A program made the position numbers and the translations under genes. Below are positions 1 through 8,006 of a stretch of DNA of 25,263 nucleotides, piece by piece. The notes below the pieces were generated by a model that saw nothing but the letters and a program-made list of their open reading frames with translations, was not told the origin of the DNA and made no database searches. Position 1 is the first letter of the stretch, and each line of letters starts with the position of its first letter. Source of the stretch: a virus; IMG/VR virus record IMGVR_UViG_3300036715_000954, positions 1 to 25,263 of that record; one strand, given 5' to 3'.

Positions 1-2
1 GG

Positions 3-326
3 GCCATCACCCAGCGCTGGGCGCTTCGCTTCACCAGTTCCAGCACGTTCGACGTGATCGGGGAAAACGTCGGCAACCTCGGCAACTACAGCATCAACGC
101 GGACTGCTCGCCCATCAACCCGATCAGTGGACAGCCGTATTTCACCATTCGCTCCACCGGCTGGGGCCTGGGCTGGGCCGCTGGCAATGTGCTTCGCATC
201 AACACCGTTGGCGCGATGTACAGCTACGCGGCAGTTCGCACCGTGCAGCCCAGCGCCGCAGCGGGGACGGATTTCAAGTTCGAGCTACTGGTGCGCGGCG
301 ATGTGGACCGCCCGCCTTCGCCTTAA
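3..326 (+). CDS. Virion structural protein, C-terminal part (5' end outside window)
   Basis: The frame is open from the window edge and closes with TAA at 324-326, so the start lies upstream. The visible 107 residues are rich in Gly, Asn, Thr and aromatics and end in a beta-strand-like stretch (FKFELLVRGDVD). Similar C-termini occur in late structural proteins of siphophages in which several such genes precede the tail hub. The next gene follows after 9 nt, with AAGGAG overlapping this stop. The assignment as a virion or tail-associated protein rests on composition and position. The exact role is unknown. Confidence 0.6.
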   Translation, partial: AITQRWALRFTSSSTFDVIGENVGNLGNYSINADCSPINPISGQPYFTIRSTGWGLGWAAGNVLRINTVGAMYSYAAVRTVQPSAAAGTDFKFELLVRGDVDRPPSP

Positions 327-335
327 GGAGTACCC

Positions 336-1508
336 ATGACGACAACCGTCAAGAATTTCAATTCCACCATGACCGGAGCACCGGTGCTGACCGGGCAGGC
401 CGGGGCGATGAAAACGCTGCTCAAAACCTGCCTGGTGGACGGCTTCGCCTCCGCCTCGGTGCAGGCGCTCAACGTCGCATCGAATGTGGCCACAGCCACC
501 TTCGCCGCGCCCCATGCCTACACGGTAGGCTCCATCGTGCTTATTGCCGGGGCCACGCCCGCCGCGCTCAACGGAGAAAAGCTCGTCACGGCCACCACGG
601 CCACCACCATCAGCTATGCCGCCACTGGTGTGCCAGACGGGGCAGCGACCGGAACCATAACCGCCAAGCTCGCACCGGCTGGCTGGCAGGAACTCTACAC
701 TGGAACAAACCTCTCGGCGTTCAAGCCCACCGTTCCGGAGGCGACCGGCTGCATTCTGCGAGTGGATGACACCGGCACCAAAAACGGGCGCGTGCGTCTC
801 TATGAGACCATGAGCGACATCAACACCGGCACCGGACCAACGCCCACCGATACGCAGGTTTCGGGCGGCCTCTACTGGCCCAAGAGCGCGACGACCGATG
901 CCACGGCGCGGTCATGGTACTTCGTTGGCGATACGCGTGGCTTCTATCTCGCTGTTGCCCCGAATGGCAGCAGCCGCTTCACCATCCTCTACGCGGGTGA
1001 CATCGCCAGCCTCAAAAGCGGCGATGCATATGCGTGTGTCATCACGGGCAACGAGGCAGATCAGACGGCGCTTGCTTCGGGCGCTCCAAACGGCTGCGTC
1101 GGATACTCTGGACGATCAGCGCGGGTCGGCTGCTACATGGTGCGCGACCATCTTGGAGTCGGCCAATCGGTCAGCGCTCAGCGACTAGGCGCGCATCACA
1201 ACGGCAGCACGGCGGACGCCTATGCGGGCACCGCTGGATACAGCCTTGGCACCTACCCGAATGGCGCGAACAATGGCTTGCTGACCGGCTCGCTGGAGCT
1301 TTTCAGCACCGCGATTCGTGGCGGCTTCCCCGGCCTGCTGCACCCGGTGCAGGATATGACCAGCGCCAACCTAGCAGCCGGTCAAACCGTGCTCGGAACC
1401 GACGATTACGCAGGCCGAACCCTCATGGCGCTGCGCGTGCGCGCGCCGGGAGACTCGACCAACGCAGGCACGGCGTTCCTCGACCTGACCGGCCCGTGGA
1501 GCCGTTGA
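336..1508 (+). CDS. Virion structural protein, 390 aa, Ig-like insert
   Basis: ATG at 336 is preceded by AAGGAG at 325-330. The protein is Thr/Ala/Gly-rich with no signal peptide or membrane segment. Residues about 45-110 form a repetitive beta-type stretch with alternating small residues resembling an Ig-like or bacterial surface fold. The rest (about 115-390) has the Trp/Tyr/Gly pattern of phage tail or tail-fibre-associated proteins. It lies in a run of structural genes ending at the tail hub. It is most likely a minor tail component. I do not recognise a named family and infer the role from context. Confidence 0.65.
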   Translation: MTTTVKNFNSTMTGAPVLTGQAGAMKTLLKTCLVDGFASASVQALNVASNVATATFAAPHAYTVGSIVLIAGATPAALNGEKLVTATTATTISYAATGVPDGAATGTITAKLAPAGWQELYTGTNLSAFKPTVPEATGCILRVDDTGTKNGRVRLYETMSDINTGTGPTPTDTQVSGGLYWPKSATTDATARSWYFVGDTRGFYLAVAPNGSSRFTILYAGDIASLKSGDAYACVITGNEADQTALASGAPNGCVGYSGRSARVGCYMVRDHLGVGQSVSAQRLGAHHNGSTADAYAGTAGYSLGTYPNGANNGLLTGSLELFSTAIRGGFPGLLHPVQDMTSANLAAGQTVLGTDDYAGRTLMALRVRAPGDSTNAGTAFLDLTGPWSR

Positions 1509-1509
1509 T

Positions 1510-2880
1510 ATGGCCTCTGCGCGGTACTGGCGAATCAACGGCCTGGAAGCCTGGGCCGGGGGCGACCTGGAGGTGTTCGCCTGGAACTGGTACGACGGCT
1601 CGAACCGCGTGGACGCGGCAGCGACCGTAACCAGCAGCCATGCTCCGATTGCAGGAAGCCTATCCGACCTGCAAGGAACATCAACCAGCGCGCGCTGCCG
1701 GTTTGCCGCGTCTGCCGTGCGCAGCGGCGGGTTCTACATTTTGTGGGACTTCGGCGCAGCCGTGACGGATATAACCCCGCGCATCGGCGCGGCTGGACTC
1801 GCAGAGTTCGTGGCCTATGGACGCCTTCAGTATTCAACCGATGGCGTGACATGGTTCACGGATGTGAACTTCGGGCGCGTGCTCTATCCTGGCCTGGAGC
1901 AGTTCACGCCATCAGACCCGATCCTCCGATATGAACCGACATCGAACTGGGACTCGGCATCGACAGGTTCTGCCGTAACCATCAGCGGGCGGAAGGCTAC
2001 GGTGTGGAGCGACCCGTCAGGCTACGTGCGAACGGACATCGCCAAGACCAACGGGCGGAGAGTTTTTGGTCTTCGGCTGGATGCAATCACCGCGCCACAG
2101 GTCTTCTTCGGCGGCATGGCAGCGCTGTCAGGTTGGGGCGCGTTCACCGGCGGCAAGCACTGGATTGAGTATGGGTACGACGACAATCTCTACTACTACC
2201 CGGACGGAACTGCTATCAGTGTCTCAGGCCAACCCGGCGCGCCACAAGCGGCAGGCGACATCATGTACTTCGATGTCAATCTCGACGATGGGACGATGGC
2301 GCTGCGGAAGAACAGCAGCGCATGGTCGAGCCGCGTGAGCCTGCCGAACTTCGTGGTCGGAGCAGATTACGTCATCGACATGCAGGCGCCATCTTCCAGT
2401 ACCAGTTCGTGGTCCGCTACCCTGCTCACAACAACCCAAGAACTCGCGGGCGTTGTTCCGTCTGGAGCGTCTGCCTGGGATATCCAAGCCGGTACAAACA
2501 TCTTCCACGATCCGACAGACTCGCGCGGCTCATCGCCATCCCGCGCCATGATCGTATCATCCGCGCCGGTTGACCCGGTGCGCATCGCTGCACCTAACCG
2601 CGTGCGCATGGCGCGTGATATGGAGTTCGGCGGCATCGGCACGATCTACGGCACCACCAAAATCAAGGGCACGCCCAACACACCGACCAAAGCGCGTGTG
2701 CGGCTGCTGCGTGACCGCGACGGGCTGCTCGCCCGCGAGACCTGGAGCGACCCGGCAACCGGGGCCTATAGCTTCACCGGCATCGACACCGCGCAGATGT
2801 TCACCGTGCTCGCGCAAGACCTCAACGGCGCGTTCCGCCCGGTTGCAGCGAGCCAACTCAAGCCGGAGGAACAGCCATGA
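1510..2880 (+). CDS. Multidomain virion protein with SPRY-like middle and carboxypeptidase-regulatory-like C-terminus
   Basis: This 456-residue protein starts with ATG 1 nt after the previous stop. Three parts are visible. Residues 1 to about 140 resemble a galactose-binding or discoidin-like beta sandwich (YWRINGLEAWAGGD, then FYILWDF). Residues about 150-340 contain an SPRY-like pattern (FFGGMAALSGWG, GKHWIEYGYDDNLYYYPDG). Residues about 375-456 match the small C-terminal domain common in phage tail proteins (TKARVRLLRDRDGLL, then GAYSFTGID). Such architecture suits an exposed, carbohydrate-contacting tail part. The stop overlaps the next start in ATGA. Domain names are by pattern only. Confidence 0.6.
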   Translation: MASARYWRINGLEAWAGGDLEVFAWNWYDGSNRVDAAATVTSSHAPIAGSLSDLQGTSTSARCRFAASAVRSGGFYILWDFGAAVTDITPRIGAAGLAEFVAYGRLQYSTDGVTWFTDVNFGRVLYPGLEQFTPSDPILRYEPTSNWDSASTGSAVTISGRKATVWSDPSGYVRTDIAKTNGRRVFGLRLDAITAPQVFFGGMAALSGWGAFTGGKHWIEYGYDDNLYYYPDGTAISVSGQPGAPQAAGDIMYFDVNLDDGTMALRKNSSAWSSRVSLPNFVVGADYVIDMQAPSSSTSSWSATLLTTTQELAGVVPSGASAWDIQAGTNIFHDPTDSRGSSPSRAMIVSSAPVDPVRIAAPNRVRMARDMEFGGIGTIYGTTKIKGTPNTPTKARVRLLRDRDGLLARETWSDPATGAYSFTGIDTAQMFTVLAQDLNGAFRPVAASQLKPEEQP

Positions 2881-3299
2881 CATGGAGCGTTTCCACCGCC
2901 GTGCTCGAAGCGCAGCTTGCAGCTACCATCGCTCAAGCCGACAGCGGCCCAGGCAATGCGCGGCTTCAATTCTTCACCAATGCCTATCCAGGCCCAGGCG
3001 CACCGGGCCAAGCTCCGCAGGCTGAGATCATGCTCGCCAAGCCCTGTGCCACCGTCACGGGCGGCGTGCTCTCGTTTGCGCTGGCATCAGAGCCCGGAGG
3101 GCTGGTGCTGACGGCTGGCATTCCGCGCTGGGTGCGCTGGCTGAGCGCATCGGGCGATCGCATCGCAGACGGCACCGTGACCGACGCATCCAGCGGCGGC
3201 GATGTGCAGATTACAGGCGGCACCACGCCATCGGGCGACAACAGCCCCATGCTGCTCGCGGGCTCCATCATTCAACTGGCATCAAGCGCCCTAACCTGA
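2877..3299 (+). CDS. Small beta-rich virion protein, paralogue of 22540-22947
   Basis: This 140-residue protein is translationally coupled by ATGA overlap to the upstream gene. By eye its second half (WVRWLSASGDRIADGTVT followed by SSGGDVQITGG) aligns with the protein at 22540-22947 (FRIYASDGT, then GTVTATGGGGDLQ). The N-terminal pattern of both (V..A.L.A, then A-L-x-x-x-T-x-A) also agrees. The two are therefore likely duplicates within one genome. It is probably a small virion part next to the tail hub gene. The function is unknown. Confidence 0.65.
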   Translation: MTWSVSTAVLEAQLAATIAQADSGPGNARLQFFTNAYPGPGAPGQAPQAEIMLAKPCATVTGGVLSFALASEPGGLVLTAGIPRWVRWLSASGDRIADGTVTDASSGGDVQITGGTTPSGDNSPMLLAGSIIQLASSALT

Positions 3300-3300
3300 C

Positions 3301-5184
3301 ATGGCGCAGACCGACCTCGTTTTTTGGCAGACGCCAGCCACCGGCAACCCGGTAGAGCTGGTGTTTGGCGACGACGGAGCACCGGTCACGCAGACCTACA
3401 GCGCCAGCGCGGTCGGATCAATCAGCGGCCTTGCCGGAACCATTCACGCACGCTGCGGCGTGCGGCTGGCCTGCGCCGGTTCCATCTCAGGCCTTGCGGG
3501 CGGCATCAACGTCAGCATTGACCTCAACGTCGCCCGCCCGACCGTTGGCCGCACCGTCAGCGTCGCGCAGCACGCGCAGCCGATCTCGATTGCAGAGCGC
3601 ACCGCAGACCAGCAGGCAGCGCCGCTGCGCCCGGGCGTGGTCGGCAAGCAACAGCAATCCGCGTCGCTCAGCGCCAGCACGCAAGACCGTGAACAGCAGA
3701 CCTTGACGCTGCGCACGGCGGCATTCTCCGCCTACAGCGAGGCGATGGGGCTCAGCCCCTGGGCACGCGCCGTGCTGTTCGAGGATGCGGGCCGTCTGCG
3801 CGCCCGCGCTGTTGAAGCGGAGCAGCAAGCCGATCGGCTGCGCGATGCCCGCGCCGCCCGCTTCGAGGATGCGCGCCGCCTGCGCCATGACCGCCTCAGC
3901 AGATTCGAGGAGGCGGCCTCGCGCCGCAGCGCCCACCACGGCAGCGCAGGCTACGGCATCCCGTGGCGTCTGCCCAGGGGCGGCAGGTATCAAGAGGCTT
4001 GGCCGCCGCGCCCTGGCGTGAGCGCAGCGCCGCAGCCGCCTGCACCACAGCCATGCTACATCCCGGCCATTCCTGCGCATCTGCTGTTCAGCCAGGCGGA
4101 AGATGCCACGCTGCCCGCGCATCTGCTGTTCATCTGCGACGGCTACACCGATCCCACCGGCCCGGTCGTGGTTCCTGTTCGGAGGGTATATATCGTGCTC
4201 AACAACGTCTCCCTGACCCGCGTCAGCGACAACCTGGACCTACCCGTCACCTCCATTAGCCTGTCTCTCGACATCAACTCATGGACATGGGGCTGGGATG
4301 CGCAGATGCCCGCGAGCGCCGAGGGCCTCGTGTCGCCAACCGCCATGCTCACGCCGGTTGAGCTCGAAGCCAGCGTCAACGGATTCTCGGTGCGCCTGCT
4401 CGCGGAAGGCATCTCACGCGAGCGCCGGTTCGGCGCAGCCACCATCCGCGTGACCGGGCGCGGCAAGAGCGCCCTGCTCGCAGCGCCCTATGCGCCGGTC
4501 ATCAACTACATGCAGGCATCCGCCTTCACCGCGCAGCAACTCATGGCCGACGTGCTGACCGCCAACGGCGTCGGCATCGGCTGGGGCGTCGATTGGGGAC
4601 TGACGGATTGGTCGGTGCCGTCTGGCGTGTTCGCATTCCAAGGCTCATGGATGGACGGCGTGGTCAAGATCGCACAGGCCGCAGGAGGCTACGTGCATCC
4701 GCACCCGACCGCGCAGACGCTGCGCGTGCGCCCACGCTACCCGCTGCCTCCGTGGCAGTGGGGCACGCTAGCCGCCGATGTGGTGCTGCCTGACGACGCG
4801 GTGGAGCAAGAATCGATCCAGTGGGTAGACCGCTCGCTCTACAACCGCGTGTTCGTGCGGGGCGAGGCACAGGGCATCCTCGGTCAAGTCACCCGTACCG
4901 GCACGGCGGGCGACATGCTCGCGCCGATGGTGGTGGACCCGCTGATCACCCATGCAGACGCTGCACGCCAGCGCGGTATCTCGGTGCTGTCGGACACCGG
5001 TAGGAAGCTCGAACTCAGCCTGCGCCTACCGGTCGCAGCGGACATGGGCGGCCTGCTCGAACCGGGCAAGGTAATCAGCTACCAAGACGGTGCTGCTACA
5101 CGCAAAGGAATTGTCAGATCGGTGAAGGTTGACGCCAGCTTCCCAAACGTCTGGCAAACCATCGGCGTCGAATCCTTCGCATAA
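3301..5184 (+). CDS. Tail hub / baseplate-hub-like protein with repetitive N-terminal extension
   Basis: This 627-residue protein has its ATG directly after the previous stop, with no clear ribosome-binding site, so coupling is likely. Residues 1-80 hold a duplicated GSISGLAG segment. Residues about 150-215 are a charged, predicted helical region with repeated F-E-D/E-A-x-R-L-R units. A Pro-rich linker with two PAHLLF copies follows (about 240-270). From about 285 the VYIVLNNVSLTRVSDNLDLP start and the later alternating beta pattern match tail-hub proteins of Nazgul/Sano-like siphophages. It probably caps the distal tail and contacts the tape measure and adsorption parts. Hub assignment is moderately secure. 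The N-terminal role is unknown. Confidence 0.65.
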   Translation: MAQTDLVFWQTPATGNPVELVFGDDGAPVTQTYSASAVGSISGLAGTIHARCGVRLACAGSISGLAGGINVSIDLNVARPTVGRTVSVAQHAQPISIAERTADQQAAPLRPGVVGKQQQSASLSASTQDREQQTLTLRTAAFSAYSEAMGLSPWARAVLFEDAGRLRARAVEAEQQADRLRDARAARFEDARRLRHDRLSRFEEAASRRSAHHGSAGYGIPWRLPRGGRYQEAWPPRPGVSAAPQPPAPQPCYIPAIPAHLLFSQAEDATLPAHLLFICDGYTDPTGPVVVPVRRVYIVLNNVSLTRVSDNLDLPVTSISLSLDINSWTWGWDAQMPASAEGLVSPTAMLTPVELEASVNGFSVRLLAEGISRERRFGAATIRVTGRGKSALLAAPYAPVINYMQASAFTAQQLMADVLTANGVGIGWGVDWGLTDWSVPSGVFAFQGSWMDGVVKIAQAAGGYVHPHPTAQTLRVRPRYPLPPWQWGTLAADVVLPDDAVEQESIQWVDRSLYNRVFVRGEAQGILGQVTRTGTAGDMLAPMVVDPLITHADAARQRGISVLSDTGRKLELSLRLPVAADMGGLLEPGKVISYQDGAATRKGIVRSVKVDASFPNVWQTIGVESFA

Positions 5185-5194
5185 GGAAACGGAC

Positions 5195-5419
5195 ATGCGC
5201 AACCTCTTCGCTGAACTCCGCGATCTGCTCCGGCATGGCCCGGTGCAGGTGGGAACTGTATCCAGCTACGCCAACGGCCTCGCCACCATTACGCTACCAG
5301 GCGGGGGCGTCATTGTCGCCAAGGCGAGCGCCGCGACCGTCGGGCAGCAGGTGTTCGTGCAAGACGGTGTGGTGCAGGGGCAAGCCGCGAATCTCACACT
5401 GGAACAGATTGACATCTAA
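5195..5419 (+). CDS. Small tail-associated protein, 74 aa
   Basis: The start at 5195 is chosen over longer options because AAGGAA sits just upstream and the longer version would overlap the tail hub gene heavily. The product begins MRNLFAELRDLLRHG and continues with an OB-like beta pattern (VQVGTVSSYANGLATITLPG, then GQQVFVQDGVVQG). Such short barrels occur next to tail hubs, where they may act as small spike or hub-associated parts. It lies between the hub gene and the lysis cassette. The role is inferred. Confidence 0.65.
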   Translation: MRNLFAELRDLLRHGPVQVGTVSSYANGLATITLPGGGVIVAKASAATVGQQVFVQDGVVQGQAANLTLEQIDI

Positions 5420-5421
5420 AC

Positions 5422-5736
5422 ATGAGCGCAGACCAGATTGCATCTCTCGCAAGCGACATTGAGCACATCCGCGAAAACCAGGATGCCATGCGTTCTGCCA
5501 TTGAGCGCATGAGCGAAGCCGTGACCAGGCTTGCCGTCATCGAGGAACGACAGGCATCCGCATCGCAAGCCGTCGAGCGCGTCATGACCGTTGTCGAAAA
5601 GATTGATGAGCGCGTTCGCACTCTCGAAGTGGCGGAGCCGATGCAGGCAAGGACAAGCGACTGGGTGCAGTCCGCGATGGTTGCTTCTGTCAGCGCGGCG
5701 GCAATGTTCATGGCACACCGGATGGGGCTGTTCTGA
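5422..5736 (+). CDS. Coiled-coil protein with C-terminal membrane segment; holin candidate (XhlA-like layout)
   Basis: This 104-residue protein has a long predicted coiled coil (about 5-70) followed by one hydrophobic segment (about 82-98, VQSAMVASVSAAAMFM) and a short positively charged end. This layout resembles haemolysin XhlA-type and other single-span phage lysis proteins. Its stop overlaps the endolysin start in TGATG, which supports a role in lysis. It may be the holin or a holin partner. No second multi-span holin is visible. The start has no strong ribosome-binding site. Confidence 0.55.
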   Translation: MSADQIASLASDIEHIRENQDAMRSAIERMSEAVTRLAVIEERQASASQAVERVMTVVEKIDERVRTLEVAEPMQARTSDWVQSAMVASVSAAAMFMAHRMGLF

Positions 5737-6224
5737 TGGAACGCATCTCGACGACGAAATGGAAAACCATCGGCGCTACGGCTGCCGTGGTGGCATCAAT
5801 CGCGTCGTTCGAGGGATACCGTGACCGCGCCTATGACGATGGCGTTGGCGTGCAGACCGTCGGGTTCGGCACGACTCAGACCGGCTCAGGCAAAGTCAAG
5901 CCCGGAGACAAAACCGACCCCGTGCGCGCCGTGATTGCCTTGCAGCGCGGAGCGGATCAGCGGGCGCGACAGCTTGCCGAGTGCATCGGAGACGTTCCGC
6001 TCTCGAAAGGCGAGTGGGATGCTTATGTGTCGTGGGCCTACAACGTCGGTACCGGCGCAGCTTGCAATTCGACGCTGGTGAAGAAGCTCAAGCAACACCC
6101 GCCGGACTACACCGGAGCCTGCCGCGAACTGCTCAAATGGACGCGGGCCGGTGGGCGTGAACTGCCTGGGCTTGTGAACCGCCGCCAGGCCGAATATCAG
6201 ATGTGCATAGGGGATGCGCCTTGA
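5736..6224 (+). CDS. SAR endolysin, GH24 lysozyme
   Basis: This muramidase (162 aa) cleaves the MurNAc-GlcNAc bond of peptidoglycan. The catalytic triad has canonical spacing: Glu26, Asp35 and Thr41 (E-x8-D-x5-T). Residues about 10-25 form a weakly hydrophobic, Ala/Gly/Ser-rich segment (TIGATAAVVASIASF), typical of a signal-arrest-release anchor that exports the enzyme in inactive, membrane-tethered form. It is coupled to the upstream holin candidate and overlaps the spanin gene start. The length is usual for P21-type endolysins. Confidence in the family is high and in the SAR mode good. Confidence 0.92.
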   Translation: MERISTTKWKTIGATAAVVASIASFEGYRDRAYDDGVGVQTVGFGTTQTGSGKVKPGDKTDPVRAVIALQRGADQRARQLAECIGDVPLSKGEWDAYVSWAYNVGTGAACNSTLVKKLKQHPPDYTGACRELLKWTRAGGRELPGLVNRRQAEYQMCIGDAP

Positions 6225-6733
6225 ACCTAATCAGCATCATCGTTGCCGCCTTTCTGTTCGCGCTCGGGGTAGCTTCTGGCTACGGCATCGAGCGCCGCGC
6301 CCGTATAGCCGAAGTGGCCTCAATCAAGGCAGAAATTAACAAGCGCGAAGCCGCCGCCGCCGAGGAATCACGCCGCCGCATCGAAGCCGCGCAGAAAGCC
6401 GCAGACGAAGCCATCGCAGCGCGCGATGCACGGATGGCAGAACTCGATGCCGTCAACCGGAGATTACGCCATGACCTTCAGACCGCTACCACGGGCCGCC
6501 CTTGCTTGTCTGCTGACGCTCGCGGGCTGCTCCAGCAATCCCCAGCTTTCAGCCTCAAACTGCCCACGGCCACCGTCGGCCATGCTTCAGCCGCTCCCGC
6601 CGTTGCCGCCGATCCCAGCGACAGCACGGACGCAGACGTCGCAGAGTGGATCGTTGACGCAGCCGCGCTCTACGAGCAGTGTCGAGCGCGCATCGATGCG
6701 CTGAGGGATTGGTCTATGCAGTTGCCGCAATGA
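6221..6733 (+). CDS. Rz: Inner-membrane spanin (Rz-like)
   Basis: The start is taken as TTG at 6221, overlapping the endolysin stop in TTGA with AGGGGA upstream. A GTG at 6203 is possible. The protein begins with one membrane anchor (ISIIVAAFLFALGVASG) followed by a long Ala/Glu/Arg coiled coil reaching into the periplasm. Rz proteins pair with a lipoprotein partner to fuse inner and outer membranes in the last step of lysis. The partner is encoded inside this gene in another frame (6471-6704). Length about 170 aa fits the family. Confidence 0.85.
   Translation: MNLISIIVAAFLFALGVASGYGIERRARIAEVASIKAEINKREAAAAEESRRRIEAAQKAADEAIAARDARMAELDAVNRRLRHDLQTATTGRPCLSADARGLLQQSPAFSLKLPTATVGHASAAPAVAADPSDSTDADVAEWIVDAAALYEQCRARIDALRDWSMQLPQ
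6471..6704 (+). CDS. Rz1: Outer-membrane lipoprotein spanin (Rz1-like), nested within Rz
   Basis: This 77-residue ORF lies entirely inside the Rz gene in a different frame, with GGAG 8 nt before its ATG. It starts with a signal peptide ending in a lipobox (LLTLAGC, Cys about 18) followed by Ser-Ser-Asn and then a Pro-rich region (PLPPLPPIP). These are the hallmarks of Rz1-type o-spanins, which are lipidated, sorted to the outer membrane and bound to Rz through their C-termini. Nested architecture as in lambda Rz/Rz1 supports the call. Confidence 0.85.
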   Translation: MTFRPLPRAALACLLTLAGCSSNPQLSASNCPRPPSAMLQPLPPLPPIPATARTQTSQSGSLTQPRSTSSVERASMR

Positions 6734-6794
6734 TGTTCATCTAGGCCCACCAAAGACCCACACCATCGGCAAAGCCGCTCCGATGCGTGATTTC

Positions 6795-6815
6795 TGGTGC
6801 CGGCTCGAGGCACCA
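6795..6815. repeat. 7-bp perfect inverted repeat (TGGTGCC/GGCACCA)
   Basis: TGGTGCC and GGCACCA are separated by 7 nt (GGCTCGA). There is no T-run after it, so it is not an intrinsic terminator by itself. It sits between lysis genes and integrase, where attP would be expected. It could be a core-type site or part of the lysis mRNA 3' end. The function is not shown. Confidence 0.4.
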
Positions 6816-6824
6816 CGAGAATTG

Positions 6825-6852
6825 AGCCGATCCACTGCGGATCGGCTTTTTT
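6825..6852 (+). terminator. Rho-independent terminator after lysis cassette
   Basis: AGCCGATCC and GGATCGGCT form a perfect 9-bp stem with a 5-nt loop, followed by six T (counting the last base of the stem). It lies about 90 nt after the spanin stop and closes the late structural/lysis transcript before the integrase gene. Confidence 0.9.
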
Positions 6853-6941
6853 CTTTTCAGAATCAACCACTTATGCAAGGCGGATAGATCAGCCAGCAAC
6901 ACCAAACCCGCCCAAACCTTCCCGCAGTGGCGTATCATCGC

Positions 6942-6970
6942 GGCCCAAAAGTGGCCCAGCGAAAGGCCCA
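6942..6970. repeat. Three phased GGCCCA repeats upstream of integrase
   Basis: GGCCCA occurs at 6942, 6953 and 6965, spaced 11 and 12 bp, roughly one helical turn each, just before the integrase ribosome-binding site. Such phased short repeats could be integrase arm-type sites or an autoregulatory operator. This is inference from spacing only. Confidence 0.35.
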
Positions 6971-6994
6971 AGCTATTCGGTAGGAGCGGTTGAG

Positions 6995-7993
6995 ATGGCG
7001 CGGATTGAGCGGCGTGGGAAGCGATGGCGCGCGCGTGTGCGTGTGGGCGGTCGGGATTTGTCGGCAAGTTTCGGAACCAAGGCCGAAGCGGCAGCATGGG
7101 CCACGGCCCAAGAGGCTGCGCTTGCGTCTGGCAAAAGCGGGCTGGCCCCTCCCGGTGCGCGGTTTGGCGACCTGCTGCGCCGGTACATTGATGAGGTGCT
7201 GCCTGGGCATCGAGGCGGCAGGCCAGAGGCGCTGCGCCTTGAGGCTGTCCTTCGGGATGAGATTGCATCGGTTCGCCTGTCTGATCTTGGGCCAGAGCAT
7301 TTCGCGGCATGGCGTGATCGGCGGCTGCTGCGTGTCTCCGGTGCGTCGGTCATCCGTGAGATGACCACGCTGTCAAGCGCGTGCGCCGTTGCCGTGCGGG
7401 AGTGGCGATGGCTGCCTGAGAATCCGCTGTCGCGTGTTCGCAGGCCCAAAGAGCCAGCGCCGCGCACGCGCATCTACTCAGACGACGAAATAGCCGCCGT
7501 GCTGCAAGCGTGTGGGTATGAGCCGGATAAACAGCACCTGACGCAACTCGCCCGCGTGGGAGCTGCGGTCATTTGGTCCGTGGAGACGGCCATGCGGGCT
7601 GGTGAGATCGTGGGCCTGACGTGGGCCGACGTTGACCTACAGCGCCGCGTCGCGCATCTTGCGATGACGAAGAACGGCTCAGCCCGCGATGTGCCTCTGT
7701 CCACGCGCGCGCTTGCGTTGCTGGGCCAACTGCGCGGCACACCAGGATGCGAGGCGCTGGTGTTCGGTATCCGTAATTCAGCGAGCCTAGATGCGCTGTG
7801 GCTCAAGGCACGCGACCGCGCGATGCTCAATGACGCCCACTTCCACGACCTGCGAGCGACGGCGCTCACGCGCATGGCGAAGAAGCTGTCCGTGCTGGAA
7901 CTTGCGAAGGTGAGCGGGCACCGAGACCTGCGCATCCTCTCGGCGGTGTATTACCGAGAGGATGCGGCGAACTTGGCTGACAAGCTCGGGTAG
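6995..7993 (+). CDS. int: Tyrosine recombinase / phage integrase
   Basis: ATG at 6995 with TAGGAG 8 nt upstream is preferred to an earlier in-frame GTG at 6797 that overlaps the terminator region. The 332-residue enzyme has the usual parts: an N-terminal arm-binding-like domain (1-55, with a beta pattern ending in KAEAAAWA), a core-binding domain (55-150) and a catalytic domain. Conserved catalytic residues are visible: Arg201 (TAMRAGE), Lys226 in the beta hairpin, His284-x-x-Arg287 (HFHDLR), His309 (SGH) and Tyr319/320. It integrates and excises the phage by site-specific recombination. It converges with the leftward antirepressor gene. Confidence 0.95.
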   Translation: MARIERRGKRWRARVRVGGRDLSASFGTKAEAAAWATAQEAALASGKSGLAPPGARFGDLLRRYIDEVLPGHRGGRPEALRLEAVLRDEIASVRLSDLGPEHFAAWRDRRLLRVSGASVIREMTTLSSACAVAVREWRWLPENPLSRVRRPKEPAPRTRIYSDDEIAAVLQACGYEPDKQHLTQLARVGAAVIWSVETAMRAGEIVGLTWADVDLQRRVAHLAMTKNGSARDVPLSTRALALLGQLRGTPGCEALVFGIRNSASLDALWLKARDRAMLNDAHFHDLRATALTRMAKKLSVLELAKVSGHRDLRILSAVYYREDAANLADKLG

Positions 7994-8006
7994 CAGCCAA
8001 AGCCCC

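Noticed and set aside
6795-6815. tRNA 3' end in the lysis-integrase gap (ends GGCACCA)
   Set aside because: The expected T-loop (TTCRA) and acceptor pairing are missing. It is only a simple 7-bp inverted repeat.
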